In this document: one piece after another, positions 25,941 through 32,729 of the stretch | How the letters are laid out: the number at the start of each line of letters is the position of its first letter | Position numbering within the stretch: the first letter of the stretch is position 1 | Assembly (NCBI GenBank): GCA_018818125.1 | Contig: JAHISQ010000016.1 | Location: 1-50,048, forward strand | Direction: 5' to 3' | Length of the DNA: 50,048 nucleotides | DNA from: Candidatus Rifleibacteriota bacterium | GTDB lineage: Bacteria; Muiribacteriota; Ozemobacteria; Ozemobacterales; Ozemobacteraceae | Made by a program: the position numbers and the translations under genes | The notes under the pieces: generated by a model | What the model was told of the DNA's origin: nothing | The model's input: only the letters and a program-made list of their open reading frames with translations | The model's database searches: none

Positions 25941-26870
25941 TTACGCGCGGCGGCGGGGCTTGGTTTTGCGGGCGGGTTTGTAATCAGCGGCTGGCTCTGA
26001 AACGCGGTTTTTGTCGCATGCCAGTTTTTCGAGCTGTTCGCGGCTCAGGCCGGTGATTTCTGAAATTACCTCGACACTGATACCTTTACTCAGCATTTTC
26101 TGGGCTATTTCCTCACAGACTTCGCGTTTTGCCAGGCCGTAATCTGAATATAGAGCCATGCTTGCCTGGTAATGAAGATCGTCAGAATGACGGCTGTAGG
26201 AAATTCGATCTGATTCGCTCAGTTTCATGATGTCAAGACGGCTTTTGGCCTTCTGTATTCCTTTGGCTTTGAAGCCAGGTTTGATTTCTTCGTTTTTCAG
26301 AAAGTAGATCCATTCATCAAGAGTGTTCCTTGCCACATCGTTGAAATTGTTGACCTTTATCAGGTAATACTCCGGAAATATTTCGCTGGGTGAAGTATGA
26401 TCGAACAATTTTTGTTGTTCATTGCTCAATGAAAGTTCATCCTGGTAATTGAGTCCGATAAAAGCGGTCTGACCATGATAAATATAGTCCTTGCCGTGCC
26501 CGAGATCGAAATAGAGGATATTGACCGAGATAACCTTAACTACCGCCGAATAGGGCGATCCCGCCGGAAGGTGCTCGCAGAGAGTTTTCGATGTGGCGAA
26601 CAGCATGCGCTGGAAATAGTCATATTCTCTTTCATACTGAATTTCGATTATGACGATCTCGTTTTTGCCATTGGCGACTTTCAGGTCAAGCCGGTTGGAT
26701 TTTTGTGTTGGAAAGTCCTTGTTGCTCTCGCTTTCGAGAAGCGACAGTATCTTGATCTCATCTTTGAGCAGCTCAGACAAAAAACCTTCGAGAATGTCAA
26801 AGTTGGCCTTGCTGCGCAAAAGCCTTTTAATAGCCCAGTCGAAACTGACCAGTTTTCGTTGTTTTTTCAC
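25941..26870 (-). CDS. Rpn-family recombination-promoting nuclease (PD-(D/E)XK transposase-like)
   Basis: 309 residues from the GTG at 26870, which has GGAG eight bases upstream; a TTG at 26897 would add nine residues. Begins KKQRKLVSFDWAIKRLLRSK, as in TIGR01784/PF12784. The PD-(D/E)XK core is visible as SNRLDLKVAN (catalytic D) and IVIIEIQYERE (ExQ variant). A C-terminal REVCEEIAQKML and ISEITGLSREQLEKL helix-turn-helix-like segment is typical. RpnA-type proteins act in DNA cleavage and phage defence. The basic tail (KPARKTKPRRR) is duplicated elsewhere in the island. Confidence 0.88.
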   Translation of the reverse strand: MKKQRKLVSFDWAIKRLLRSKANFDILEGFLSELLKDEIKILSLLESESNKDFPTQKSNRLDLKVANGKNEIVIIEIQYEREYDYFQRMLFATSKTLCEHLPAGSPYSAVVKVISVNILYFDLGHGKDYIYHGQTAFIGLNYQDELSLSNEQQKLFDHTSPSEIFPEYYLIKVNNFNDVARNTLDEWIYFLKNEEIKPGFKAKGIQKAKSRLDIMKLSESDRISYSRHSDDLHYQASMALYSDYGLAKREVCEEIAQKMLSKGISVEVISEITGLSREQLEKLACDKNRVSEPAADYKPARKTKPRRRA

Positions 26871-26951
26871 GGCTGGCTCTCCAGGCAGAATAAGCAATTC
26901 AGCTTGTGGTTTCGTTATCCACGAATCCAGTATACTTCAGAGCAAACCTGC

Positions 26952-26992
26952 GGGCAAGCATACAACTCCAAAATTTTTGACCGTATCGCAGT
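26952..26992 (+). repeat. 41-bp direct repeat, copy 2
   Basis: Second copy of the repeat at 23442-23482, here fused directly to a DegT 3' fragment. Confidence 0.8.
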
Positions 26993-27050
26993 CTGACGGA
27001 AGAGAATATTTCCGATACCATCAGGGTTGTTAAAGAGGTTGTTGCCACGG
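26992..27050 (+). pseudogene. DegT aminotransferase 3' fragment
   Basis: About 56 bp identical to 22508-22563 of the larger fragment (codes for EENISDTIRVVKEVVA) and therefore closer to that copy than to the intact gene. Ends abruptly beside the tail of the hepT-like remnant. Confidence 0.85.
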
Positions 27051-27059
27051 CTTCGGGCG

Positions 27060-27309
27060 CTAAGCTCGGCGGCGGGTCTTTTTGCTGGCCTGGTAAGGTG
27101 TTGCTGTATCAAAGACGATACCGTCGTTAAGCTTGTCGTAAGCATGAATAATAATGTTTCTGAAAGAAATAACTTTCTGCCAGTCACTAATGTTTGCAAG
27201 TAACTCTGGGGTCAGCTTTCTTACGCGATTCAAAGCTTCTCCAAGAGTTTCAAACTGTCGCTCCACTGCAAACCTGGTTTTTGCATCATCCCTTAGGATT
27301 ATGATTCAT
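27060..27309 (-). pseudogene. HepT-like HEPN protein remnant (copy B), tail-swapped
   Basis: After a 5-codon MNHNP start the frame breaks, then LRDDAKTRFAVERQFETLGEAL, ELLANISDWQKVISF, RNIIIHAYDKLNDGIVFDTA. The RNIIIHAY segment is the HEPN RxxxxH RNase motif and is intact. The N-terminal third is deleted. After DTA the natural end is replaced by TPYQASKKTRRRA, which resembles the basic tail of the Rpn nuclease. An open frame of 68 codons from GTG 27266 remains and might be expressed. Confidence 0.75.
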
Positions 27310-27428
27310 AGCACTTTCGGGTTATTGAAAAAATGCTCTCTTTCAGATAGGGGTTTTTTATCGCTTCTGGCTTCAAATTTTCTGCAGATCTTCTCTATTT
27401 CCGGCAAAAATGGTTCAATTTTAAACAT
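27299..27428 (-). pseudogene. MntA-like nucleotidyltransferase reduced to its two ends (copy B)
   Basis: Starts MFKIEPFLPEIEKICRKFEA and continues into sequence that in another frame encodes EAIKNPYLKESIFSITRKC. No catalytic core. Direct repeat of 25135-25259; copy B keeps about eight more bases at the junction. Confidence 0.65.
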
Positions 27429-27598
27429 CAGCAATCCTTAGAGATGGGTTTTGTTACTCACCTTGCTTTGCGTCATTGTATATCAACCGGCAATTATCCG
27501 CAACCTGCCTGCGGAGAGCAAAATCAATATTTACCCTGATTAATCAAACTCAATGGAACGAACTGGTGTTGGCAGAGTGATTGTTTGCTTGTGGATTG

Positions 27599-27607
27599 TG
27601 ATATAAT
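27599..27607 (+). promoter_or_regulatory. Extended -10 promoter of kdsA
   Basis: TGATATAAT is an extended -10 element (TGnTATAAT). It lies 24 bp before the kdsA ATG, giving a very short leader that contains only the AGGAGG ribosome site. A TTGTTT at 27581 is a weak, poorly spaced -35. Confidence 0.6.
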
Positions 27608-27630
27608 GCCAGAAAAGCAGGAGGTGCTCG

Positions 27631-28464
27631 ATGTCTTTTTCGGTCAGAAAATTCGCTGCAGATGCCCCGTTCTTTCTTATTGCCGGCCCCTGTGTCATCG
27701 AGTCCGAAGACATTTGTCTCTATATCGCGCAAAATGTTAAGGCAATCGCCGAAGAGCTCAATATTCCGGTGATCTTCAAGGCCAGCTTCGACAAGGCCAA
27801 TCGCACCGCCGGAAGTTCTTATCGCGGCCCCGGAATGCAGCGCGGCCTCGAAATTCTCGATTCGATTAAGGCCAAGACCGGTCTGCCGTTGCTTACCGAT
27901 GTTCACGAGCCGCAGCAGTGCGCCGAAGTCGCCAAAGTTTGTGATATTCTGCAGATACCAGCCTTTCTCTGTCGTCAGACTGATCTGACCGAAGCCGCCG
28001 CCATGACCGGCCGCGTCGTTAATATCAAGAAGGGGCAGTTTCTATCGCCCTGGGCCACCCGCCACCTCGCCGAAAAGGTGCGGAAAACTGAAGGCGCCGG
28101 CGAAGTGCTGCTGACCGAACGTGGCACCTCGTTCGGCTATGGCAATCTGGTCGTCGATATGCGCGCTTTTCCGATCATGCGTGAATATTGTGATGCAGTG
28201 GTCTATGACGCAACTCACTCACTGCAGTTACCTAGTTCGGGTGGTTCCAAAACCGGTGGTCAGCGCGAATTCATCGCAACGCTGGCGCGCGCCGCCATTG
28301 CTACCGGCAACGTTGACGGTCTGTTTGTCGAAGTCCATCCCGAACCCGAAAAATCGCCATCTGACGCCGACAACATACTGCCGCTCGATGATCTTAAAGG
28401 TCTGCTCTGTGAACTGGCAGCAATTAAAGAGGCTCTGACTGCTGCCCAAAAATCAAATCTGTAA
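27631..28464 (+). CDS. kdsA: 3-deoxy-8-phosphooctulonate synthase (Kdo-8-P synthase)
   Basis: 277 residues, the normal length. KdsA condenses PEP with arabinose-5-phosphate in the Kdo pathway of LPS. Motifs: FFLIAGPCVIE, FKASFDKANRT, RGPGMQRGLEIL, TDVHEPQQC, LCRQTDL, NIKKGQFLSP and DATHSLQLPSSGG, ending with an EVHPEPEKSPSD-type motif. The metal-site residue after AGP is cysteine and the neighbouring motifs suggest the metal-dependent class, though this is a reading by eye. Strong AGGAGG before ATG. Stop overlaps the next ATG by one base. Confidence 0.97.
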   Translation: MSFSVRKFAADAPFFLIAGPCVIESEDICLYIAQNVKAIAEELNIPVIFKASFDKANRTAGSSYRGPGMQRGLEILDSIKAKTGLPLLTDVHEPQQCAEVAKVCDILQIPAFLCRQTDLTEAAAMTGRVVNIKKGQFLSPWATRHLAEKVRKTEGAGEVLLTERGTSFGYGNLVVDMRAFPIMREYCDAVVYDATHSLQLPSSGGSKTGGQREFIATLARAAIATGNVDGLFVEVHPEPEKSPSDADNILPLDDLKGLLCELAAIKEALTAAQKSNL

Positions 28465-29183
28465 TGAAACGGTCATCTTTTTTCCTGTGCTCAGCTATTT
28501 TTTGTCTGCTTCTGATGGCTATGACCAGTCAGTTGGCCGCCTCCGGGCTGACGCTCTACTCATATCGTGACGAGCGCGGCCAGACCATCGTTGTTGACAG
28601 CCTCGAACGTGTTCCCGAGCAATATCGGGAAAACGCTGAGCGCGGTTTTATCCCGCCATTTCGCAGTCCGCCGCCGCCGCCCGCCCGCTCTGCGGTCATC
28701 GAAAGCGTGCCTGATGCTCAGCCTCTCGAAAAGCCAGCGTCGAAGCATTCTGAACAACTACAGGTCAGTGCGCCGCCCGACGAAGTAATTGTTGATGCTG
28801 GTCTAGCCAGCGCCACTCTTGCCATGGAACAACTTCGCCTTATTCATCTTAACAATGAACGCATTTTAGTGATTGTGCGTACTTACGGTTTGCAACATGT
28901 CTCGGTGAACCACCTGCATGTTACCAACGGCCAGCTGATTCTTAATTTCCGCATGCCCCCAGAAATGAGCACCGAACCCGGTAAAATCTGGCTGAAAAAT
29001 GCACAGAACCTGTTCGAGCAGCTTAAAGCCCTTCAGTTCAATATCAGCCGCTGGATCACCACAAGTCCACAGGAATTGCTCGACACCATGCCGATCCTGC
29101 TTACCCGTGTAAAAAGCCTGCTCAACGACCTCGAAACCAGCTTCACCGCCATCCCTGCGGTCGCCACGATTCCCGCCGAATAA
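28464..29183 (+). CDS. Exported protein with DUF4124-like N-terminal domain
   Basis: 239 residues. A signal peptide (about residues 1-26, ending AASG) is followed by LYSYRDERGQTIVVDSLERVPEQYR, which matches the DUF4124 pattern (TYRW-D-xxG). A proline-rich linker (SPPPPP) leads to a helical C-terminal half with no recognised domain. It probably acts in the periplasm. Coupled to kdsA by a one-base overlap, so it may serve envelope biogenesis; the function is unknown. Confidence 0.75.
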   Translation: MKRSSFFLCSAIFCLLLMAMTSQLAASGLTLYSYRDERGQTIVVDSLERVPEQYRENAERGFIPPFRSPPPPPARSAVIESVPDAQPLEKPASKHSEQLQVSAPPDEVIVDAGLASATLAMEQLRLIHLNNERILVIVRTYGLQHVSVNHLHVTNGQLILNFRMPPEMSTEPGKIWLKNAQNLFEQLKALQFNISRWITTSPQELLDTMPILLTRVKSLLNDLETSFTAIPAVATIPAE

Positions 29184-29207
29184 GGCGCGCAGATATAAAA
29201 GACTGAT

Positions 29208-29238
29208 CAGGCTGCCTTAGTGGCAGGCTCGTTTTGAA
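29208..29238 (+). terminator. Possible terminator after the kdsA operon
   Basis: An imperfect hairpin of AGGCTGCC and GGCAGGCT with loop TTAGT is followed by CGTTTTG. The stem has one mismatch and the U tract is short, so the call is tentative. Confidence 0.4.
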
Positions 29239-29346
29239 TTATTACTCGGCACAATTATATCAGCATGGCAAATTGTGCTGACTGGTTGACCGAGGTGAGT
29301 CTGCCGATAATATTGCATGAAGCAATCAAATCCGCAGGAGAAAGAT

Positions 29347-29481
29347 ATGAAATGCACAAATTGCCCAGACCGGGAAGTCTGCTTTAACTTCGGAAGTATC
29401 AATCATAACAAACACGACTATCAGCAGCTTAAACAGGCTTATCTGCGCACTTTGCGTTGCCGCCACCAACGCTTCGGCTGA
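29347..29481 (+). CDS. Small cysteine-containing protein (44 aa)
   Basis: ATG 29347 is preceded by AGGAGAAAGAT, a strong ribosome site. The protein starts MKCTNCPDREVCFNFGS and ends RTLRCRHQRFG. The CxxC...C pattern could bind zinc. It could also be a shortened end of a transposase with a CxxCPxRxxC finger. No family assigned. A short hairpin (GCACAATT at 29249-29256 with AATTGTGC at 29271-29278) lies upstream. Confidence 0.45.
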   Translation: MKCTNCPDREVCFNFGSINHNKHDYQQLKQAYLRTLRCRHQRFG

Positions 29482-29547
29482 AGCTGGATTGTATCGAAAA
29501 CGAGTCTGGTTAATAAAAAAAACAGGCAGGGCGGCGGCAGGTTTTTT

Positions 29548-29595
29548 ATGCAGGATGCATTTATACCGGGCGGCTCAGGATGGAGTCCGCCCGGT
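29548..29595 (+). repeat. Double-hairpin element H, copy 3
   Basis: First hairpin ATGCA-GGA-TGCAT (29548-29560), short linker, second hairpin ACCGGGCGG/CCGCCCGGT (29565-29573, 29587-29595) with loop CTCAGGATGGAGT. The stems differ from the other copies but still pair; the loops keep GGA and TCAGGAYGGA. It abuts 111-nt-family copy R1. Confidence 0.72.
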
Positions 29596-29692
29596 CTCAT
29601 AAGCGTAAGCTTGTGAGGCGAGCAGTTTTGACGCAGAGAGTAAGCTTCTACCTCAGATTCCATTGAGCCGAATCGCTGTAGCGCATGAGATT
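29593..29692 (+). repeat. Structured intergenic repeat R, copy R1 (divergent)
   Basis: Shares AAGCTTGTGAGGCGAGCAGTT and GAGCCGAATCGCTG with the other copies. The outer stem is shorter and has a different sequence (GGTCTCAT with ATGAGATT) but remains complementary. Confidence 0.72.
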
Positions 29693-29818
29693 CTGCCGCG
29701 CAAGCCCGACATAGTCACATAACCCCGTTATTTCTGTGTAAAAAACAGGCGGGTCGGCGGCATGTTTCATTATAAGCTGTAGAAAAGATACGAGCACGAG
29801 CATGAGCACGAGAAGTAC

Positions 29819-30877
29819 TTAGTAAGCGATGGTGCCGCCGAAGATGAAATTATCGTTGCGCTTGTGCGAAATGGCACCTGGCAGATTTTCGTAATCACCG
29901 TCTGAAACGTAGGCAGCGTTAAGATAGAACGAATTCTGGTAGTTGAACCTGAAGCCGAGACTGAATTTGTCGCCGTTAAAATCGTAGACAAAACGCAGGT
30001 TATCATTCACCGGCACCGCGCCGCCAATCATGAAGAAAAACGGATCGGCATAGCCTTCACCTTTGTCGTAGGCGTAGTTGTAGCCGCCGTAACGTGCTTT
30101 TTTGATCTTGTCCCAGCCATTATAGCTGAATCTGAAGTCGTCAGCGCCAAAATTGACCCCGGCTCCGACCCAGGCAACCGGCACGCCGGCCCCAACCCAG
30201 ACCGAACTGTAGCCGTCACCACCGGAAAAACTGCCGCCCAGCGTAACATTCCCCGGCATCTGGTATTTAAAGTTCAGATACAGCGGATCTGGTATATCAA
30301 AGCGATCCTGGTTCGCGAAAGCCTTGTCAACCGAAACCTCGATGCCGTCATCGACACCCCAGGCCAGACTGACATTAGTATTAAAATAATCCTGGTCAGT
30401 GTATTTTACGTCATTGATACTGTAAAGTTGAAAAGTCTGAATATGAACGCCAAGAGCCGTTTTGCCCGGCTCCAGAATCCCTGGCGAGGGAATCAGCGTC
30501 GCGCCAGTGCCGCCTGCCATCGCCACTCCCTGCCGTGGCGTAAGTCTTTCGGTCAACAACGGCCGCAGCTCATTTGGTACTCGGGTTTGCGGAGGCAGCA
30601 GGTAGCGCTCTCCATCGCGTTGTGACTCACCAGATCCGAGCGGAACAAACTGCCCTGGCTGGCTGTGAACGTAGTATGCGTCAGCATCGGTATTCCCATA
30701 CGGGCTTGAATTAGCAGGCATCTGTAGTTCCTGAACCTGTGGCGCTGGCTTAGCCTCCTGCCGGCGGGGGTTAGACATGAATGCCTGAAATCTGCTCAAA
30801 TCAAGAGCAAAGCCGCTGCTGGCAACTGACAGCAATATTGCGGTGGCGGTACAGATTAAAGGTTTGCGACTTTTCAT
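29819..30877 (-). CDS. Outer-membrane beta-barrel protein
   Basis: About 352 residues from the ATG at 30877; an ATG at 30898 would add seven residues before the lysine-rich signal start MKSRKPL. The signal peptide ends near SGFA. Residues 30-110 are a polar, proline-rich linker. The rest alternates polar and hydrophobic residues in strand-length blocks (LGVHIQTFQLYS, FNTNVSLAWGVDDGIEVSV, VTLGGSFSGGDGY), with aromatic girdles, and the protein ends FIFGGTIAY with a terminal tyrosine, the usual BAM recognition feature. Ligand unknown. The monocistronic gene is convergent with the kdsA operon. Confidence 0.8.
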   Translation of the reverse strand: MKSRKPLICTATAILLSVASSGFALDLSRFQAFMSNPRRQEAKPAPQVQELQMPANSSPYGNTDADAYYVHSQPGQFVPLGSGESQRDGERYLLPPQTRVPNELRPLLTERLTPRQGVAMAGGTGATLIPSPGILEPGKTALGVHIQTFQLYSINDVKYTDQDYFNTNVSLAWGVDDGIEVSVDKAFANQDRFDIPDPLYLNFKYQMPGNVTLGGSFSGGDGYSSVWVGAGVPVAWVGAGVNFGADDFRFSYNGWDKIKKARYGGYNYAYDKGEGYADPFFFMIGGAVPVNDNLRFVYDFNGDKFSLGFRFNYQNSFYLNAAYVSDGDYENLPGAISHKRNDNFIFGGTIAY

Positions 30878-30946
30878 GCTGCCTGTATCGGCACACATTC
30901 TATTTTTTTATACCGAAAAATTCATAAAACATATTTTTCGCAGTCG

Positions 30947-30994
30947 CCCACAGGAGGTGGGTGATACTCGGACGCATCAGGACGGAAGCGCCCG
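30947..30994 (+). repeat. Double-hairpin element H, copy 2
   Basis: First hairpin CCCAC-AGGAG-GTGGG (30947-30961), 7-nt linker, second hairpin CGGACGC/GCGCCCG (30969-30975, 30988-30994) with loop ATCAGGACGGAA. Compared with copy 1 the first stem is changed on both arms and still pairs, while loop and linker are conserved. Confidence 0.75.
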
Positions 30995-31139
30995 GGTGAT
31001 TACGCAGAAAAACACAGATAAATTCGATAACCACCGCCCATTAACCAGATCCGATATAAAAACGAAACTTTTTATCTTAAGCGATTTATCGACGCGCCCG
31101 ATTAAAAGAGCAAAACTCCTTAACAAGAGCGCGGAGAGA

Positions 31140-31250
31140 GGTCGCGTTAGTTTTTGCGCAAGCTTGTGAGGCGAGCAGTTTTGACTCAAATGTATAGCTT
31201 CTATCGCAAAATCAGAGAGCCGAATCGCTGGAGCAAAAACTTATGCGACC
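31140..31250 (+). repeat. Structured intergenic repeat R, copy R2 (111 nt)
   Basis: Closed by GGTCGC/GCGACC and AGTTTTTGC/GCAAAAACT. An inner GGC (31170-31172) faces GCC (31219-31221). ATCGACGCGCCC occurs both before (31088-31099) and just after (31252-31263) the element. Lies upstream of the PTS operon promoter. Confidence 0.82.
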
Positions 31251-31309
31251 GATCGACGCGCCCAGTTAAGCAATGTACAAAGAATTACCGGTAAGGGTTG
31301 CCCCTTTTC

Positions 31310-31338
31310 TTGACATTGTCTGATCGCAAACCTATAAT
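31310..31338 (+). promoter_or_regulatory. Consensus sigma-70 promoter of the hutP-PTS operon
   Basis: TTGACA (31310-31315), 17-bp spacer, TATAAT (31333-31338): a perfect consensus. Transcription should start near 31345, leaving about 30 nt of leader before the ATG at 31377, too short for a classical attenuator. Confidence 0.88.
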
Positions 31339-31376
31339 GTCTTGCTAATAACCGTTTATTCTTGAAACAGGTGTAC

Positions 31377-31835
31377 ATGAATCAGATCGATATCGAAAAC
31401 GTTCTATTTCAGGACGGCAACGTCTCTCTATCAAAGGCGGCGATACTCTGCAGCATGATCGACAACGATTATGATGAAGAACTCGTCACGCTACTCTCCG
31501 GCCATGGCGTGCGCGCCGTGATTACCCGTGCTGGCGGCAGCGGCGATAACCTTAAAAGTAAGATTCTGCGTAATACTTTCGGCGCCGCCGAAAACAGCGG
31601 ACTCATCGCGATCAACATGAAAAACCGTCATGTCATCATGCAGCTCGTTGACGGCATTCTACGCTCGTTCGATAGCCCACTCATGAATGTCGCCGGCGGC
31701 GGCCTCAAAATAGGTCTCGCCGTGCGCGGTAACGATATTGCCATGGGAATCTTCGGTAATCTCGGTCTGCCAGGTCTTGACGTCGACTACGAAGTCTCGG
31801 CCAGTCGTGTTCTTTACCACTGCCTGGAGGACTGA
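31377..31835 (+). CDS. HutP-like RNA-binding regulator
   Basis: 152 residues from ATG 31377, which follows AGGTG; a TTG at 31362 is less likely. Resembles the HutP family (PF09021), antiterminators that bind UAG-type RNA repeats with L-histidine and metal in Bacillus. Similar blocks: KAAILCSM at the start, RAVITRAGGSGDNLKSKILR, FGAAENSGLI, GLKIGLAVRGN and IAMGIFGNLGLPGLDV. The first metal-site histidine has a counterpart in NRHVIM, but the second (four residues on) and the late GLEHE histidine are not evident. So the ligand may differ. First gene of a mannose-type PTS operon, an unusual place for this family. Confidence 0.65.
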   Translation: MNQIDIENVLFQDGNVSLSKAAILCSMIDNDYDEELVTLLSGHGVRAVITRAGGSGDNLKSKILRNTFGAAENSGLIAINMKNRHVIMQLVDGILRSFDSPLMNVAGGGLKIGLAVRGNDIAMGIFGNLGLPGLDVDYEVSASRVLYHCLED

Positions 31836-31840
31836 AACAG

Positions 31841-32254
31841 ATGATCGGAATTGTAGTTATCACACACGGAAGCCTTTCTGAACAGTTGCTGGCAACCTCT
31901 TCACTGATCATGGGCGCACCTGAAGATGTGCATGCTGTAACCTTTACCGCCCGCGAATCGCTTGATGATCTCAGAAGAAACGCCGGAAAGGCTATAGATC
32001 CATATCTGAACGAAGGCTGCCTGGTTCTTACCGACATCATGGGCGGAAGCGCCACCAATATCTGTGTCGAATTCATGAAAAACGAAAAGGTCGAAGTGAT
32101 TACCGGTGTTAACTTACCAATGCTGCTCGACGCAATTGGCCGTCGCGAAATCGCCGACCTTAAAGAGCTTTCCCGCAAAGTTCAGGAAAGCGGCTGCAAA
32201 AGCATTATAAACCTCAAAGAATTTTTCGAAAAAAGAGCTTCAAAAAAAGCATGA
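31841..32254 (+). CDS. PTS mannose-family EIIA component
   Basis: 137 residues. IIGVVV-type start with the phosphorylated histidine in VVITHGSLSEQLL, near residue 9. The LVLTDIMGGSATNIC loop and VITGVNLPMLLDA are typical of EIIA-Man (PF03610). It accepts phosphate from HPr and passes it to EIIB in the cytoplasm. Six bases after the HutP-like gene and overlapping EIIB by 4 bp. Confidence 0.93.
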   Translation: MIGIVVITHGSLSEQLLATSSLIMGAPEDVHAVTFTARESLDDLRRNAGKAIDPYLNEGCLVLTDIMGGSATNICVEFMKNEKVEVITGVNLPMLLDAIGRREIADLKELSRKVQESGCKSIINLKEFFEKRASKKA

Positions 32255-32715
32255 CTAAACCTACAGCATTTTTACGCATTGATGACCGACTTATTCACGG
32301 TCAAGTTATTGTTGGCTGGTTGCCCGAAGTAAAACCAGATCGCCTGCTCGTGGTCAATGACAAGATCAGCGAAGATTTTATGCGCCAGGAACTCATGGCG
32401 CTCAGCGTTCCGCCAGAAATCGAACTGCAGTTCTTTTCAACCAGCGAAATCGCTGCTGAATCGGTCTCTGAACAGTCTTTCATTCTCGTCGCTTCGCCAC
32501 GAGATGCCTGGGAATGTCTGCAGAAAGGCATCGTCCCGCTCCGATTCAATGTCGGCGGCATGCATTCCCGCGATGACAAAGAGGAAATATTCGAAGCGCT
32601 GCACGTCGATACCGAAGACCGCCGCTACTTCGATATGATACTAAACCTGGGAATAGACCCGGTTTTCCAACCCACACCCCAGAACGAACCCATGCCGTTA
32701 GGTGATATACTTTAA
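32251..32715 (+). CDS. PTS mannose-family EIIB component
   Basis: 154 residues, PF03830. RIDDRLIHGQVIVGW contains the active-site histidine. The LLVVNDKISEDFMRQELM, FNVGGMH and a C-terminal LGDIL fit the family. It phosphorylates the sugar carried by EIIC/EIID. The next gene, unexpectedly, is an ABC-transporter ATPase and not EIIC. Confidence 0.93.
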   Translation: MTKPTAFLRIDDRLIHGQVIVGWLPEVKPDRLLVVNDKISEDFMRQELMALSVPPEIELQFFSTSEIAAESVSEQSFILVASPRDAWECLQKGIVPLRFNVGGMHSRDDKEEIFEALHVDTEDRRYFDMILNLGIDPVFQPTPQNEPMPLGDIL

Positions 32716-32729
32716 AGCGAGGATAAAAA

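Noticed and set aside
30977..31189. Minus-strand frames over the R repeats with a shared SPHKLAQKxTRPL-like translation (also at 29439 and 38710)
   Set aside because: The shared peptide is just the reverse translation of the 111-nt repeat. No ribosome site, no consistent stop, and the copies vary by compensatory base changes as expected for non-coding structure.
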